From contig NZ_LWBU01000062.1 in assembly GCF_001646665.1 (NCBI RefSeq), positions 23,418-87,417 on the forward strand: 64,000 nt of DNA, given 5' to 3'. Origin of the DNA: Streptomyces noursei (lineage in GTDB: Bacteria; Actinomycetota; Actinomycetes; Streptomycetales; Streptomycetaceae). The translations under genes were made by a program, and so were the position numbers. The notes beneath the pieces were generated by a model, which saw only the letters and a program-made list of their open reading frames with translations, was not told the origin of the DNA and did no database searches. The stretch's first letter is position 1; every line of letters begins with the position of its first letter. Below are positions 63,483 through 64,000 of the stretch, piece by piece.

Positions 63483-64000
63483 TCAGATACCGGCCGCCGC
63501 CGCCAGGTCCCGCTTGATCGCGGCCAGCACGTCGTCGCCCTTCGCCCGCGCCCCGGCCAGCCCGCTCGCGTCGGCGACCGGGACGACGACCTCCAGGTAG
63601 CACTTCAGCTTCGGCTCGGTGCCGCTGGGCCGCACGATGACACGAGCCCGGTGCTCGCCGTCCAGGTGGTACCGCAACCCGTCCGTGGGCGGCAGCCTGT
63701 CGGTGCCCTTCGTCAGGTCCTCGGCCGACGTCACCGTCAGCCCGGCCAGCGTGGCCGGAGGCTGCTCGCGCAGGCGCCGCATGGCGTTCGCGATGATGCC
63801 CAGGTCCTCCACGCGCACCGACAGCTGGTCCGTGGCGTGCAGCCCGTGCCGCAGGGCCAGGTCGTCCAGCAGGTCGGAGAGGGTACGGCCCTCCTCCTTC
63901 AGCTCCGAGGCCAGCTCGGCGACGAGCAGCGCCGCCGTGATGCCGTCCTTGTCGCGCACGCCGCCGGGGTCGACGCAGTAGCCGAGCGCCTCCTCGTAGC
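63483..64000 (-). CDS. phosphohexomutase (phosphomannomutase/phosphoglucomutase family), partial
   Basis: C-terminal 171 residues; the start lies beyond the window. VRPSGTEPKLKCYLEV is the phosphate-contacting loop of the alpha-D-phosphohexomutase superfamily, and the frame also runs through YEEALGYCVDPGGVRDKDG upstream. Converts hexose 1-phosphate and 6-phosphate. The 129-bp gap to the PIG-V-like gene shows no strong terminator. Confidence 0.88.
   Translation of the reverse strand, partial: YEEALGYCVDPGGVRDKDGITAALLVAELASELKEEGRTLSDLLDDLALRHGLHATDQLSVRVEDLGIIANAMRRLREQPPATLAGLTVTSAEDLTKGTDRLPPTDGLRYHLDGEHRARVIVRPSGTEPKLKCYLEVVVPVADASGLAGARAKGDDVLAAIKRDLAAAAGI

Overview
The window is about 64 kb of very GC-rich DNA with strong third-position GC, GTG/TTG starts, many 1-4 nt stop/start overlaps, leaderless-looking genes, mycolate-free actinobacterial gene content and a complete afsQ1-afsQ2-sigQ locus. 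It is a Streptomyces chromosome. From memory, the gene order matches the conserved core of S. coelicolor around SCO4837 to SCO4916. I see no insertion sequence, prophage, CRISPR array, rRNA or tRNA.

Layout. 1-5 kb: rocD, glyA behind a ZTP (pfl) riboswitch, trpS and a 2H phosphoesterase. 4.9-9.5 kb: two divergent transcripts encoding homologues of all five mycobacterial decaprenylphosphoryl-arabinose proteins (DprE2, DprE1, PAP2 phosphatase, UbiA transferase, GtrA). 9.5-14.1 kb: YihY-like protein, D-Ala-D-Ala carboxypeptidase, small membrane protein, metallophosphoesterase and a TetR regulator with its own palindromic promoter-operator. 14.2-19.2 kb: ferredoxin-P450 pair and the sdhCDAB operon. 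19.3-25.2 kb: a degenerate OHCU-decarboxylase relative, a GH20 hexosaminidase lipoprotein and several small conserved or hypothetical genes. 25.3-29.0 kb: a tandem duplication of an ECF sigma factor with its membrane partner. 29.2-35.0 kb: an L,D-transpeptidase, a B12-mutase large subunit, LeuE, MerR and an M20 amidohydrolase.

35-42 kb is a nucleoside uptake and salvage island: BMP-family lipoprotein, ABC ATPase, two permeases, cytidine deaminase and thymidine phosphorylase. Adenosine deaminase (48.3 kb), a uridine-kinase-like gene (54.7 kb) and deoC with two aldehyde dehydrogenases (56-59 kb) complete it. Five promoters of these genes share a CTACGCGCGTAG palindrome placed on or next to the -10 box. 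This is the strongest apparently undescribed signal in the window, pointing to one repressor for nucleoside uptake, deamination, phosphorolysis and deoxyribose-phosphate breakdown. The repressor gene itself is not visible here.

42-64 kb also holds a Uma2 protein, a STAS protein converging on an ECF sigma factor, a second L,D-transpeptidase, an MFS/LysR divergent pair, a hydrolase relative lacking its nucleophile, the afsQ locus with an exact AfsQ1 box, two short secreted proteins of similar design, a sortase substrate with its class F-like sortase, a PIG-V-like membrane glycosyltransferase and the 3' part of a phosphohexomutase gene.

Two genes (lipoprotein at 22629, nucleoside ABC ATPase at 36556) have a good ribosome-binding site but no ATG/GTG/TTG at the expected place. 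AUC initiation is the simplest reading of both.
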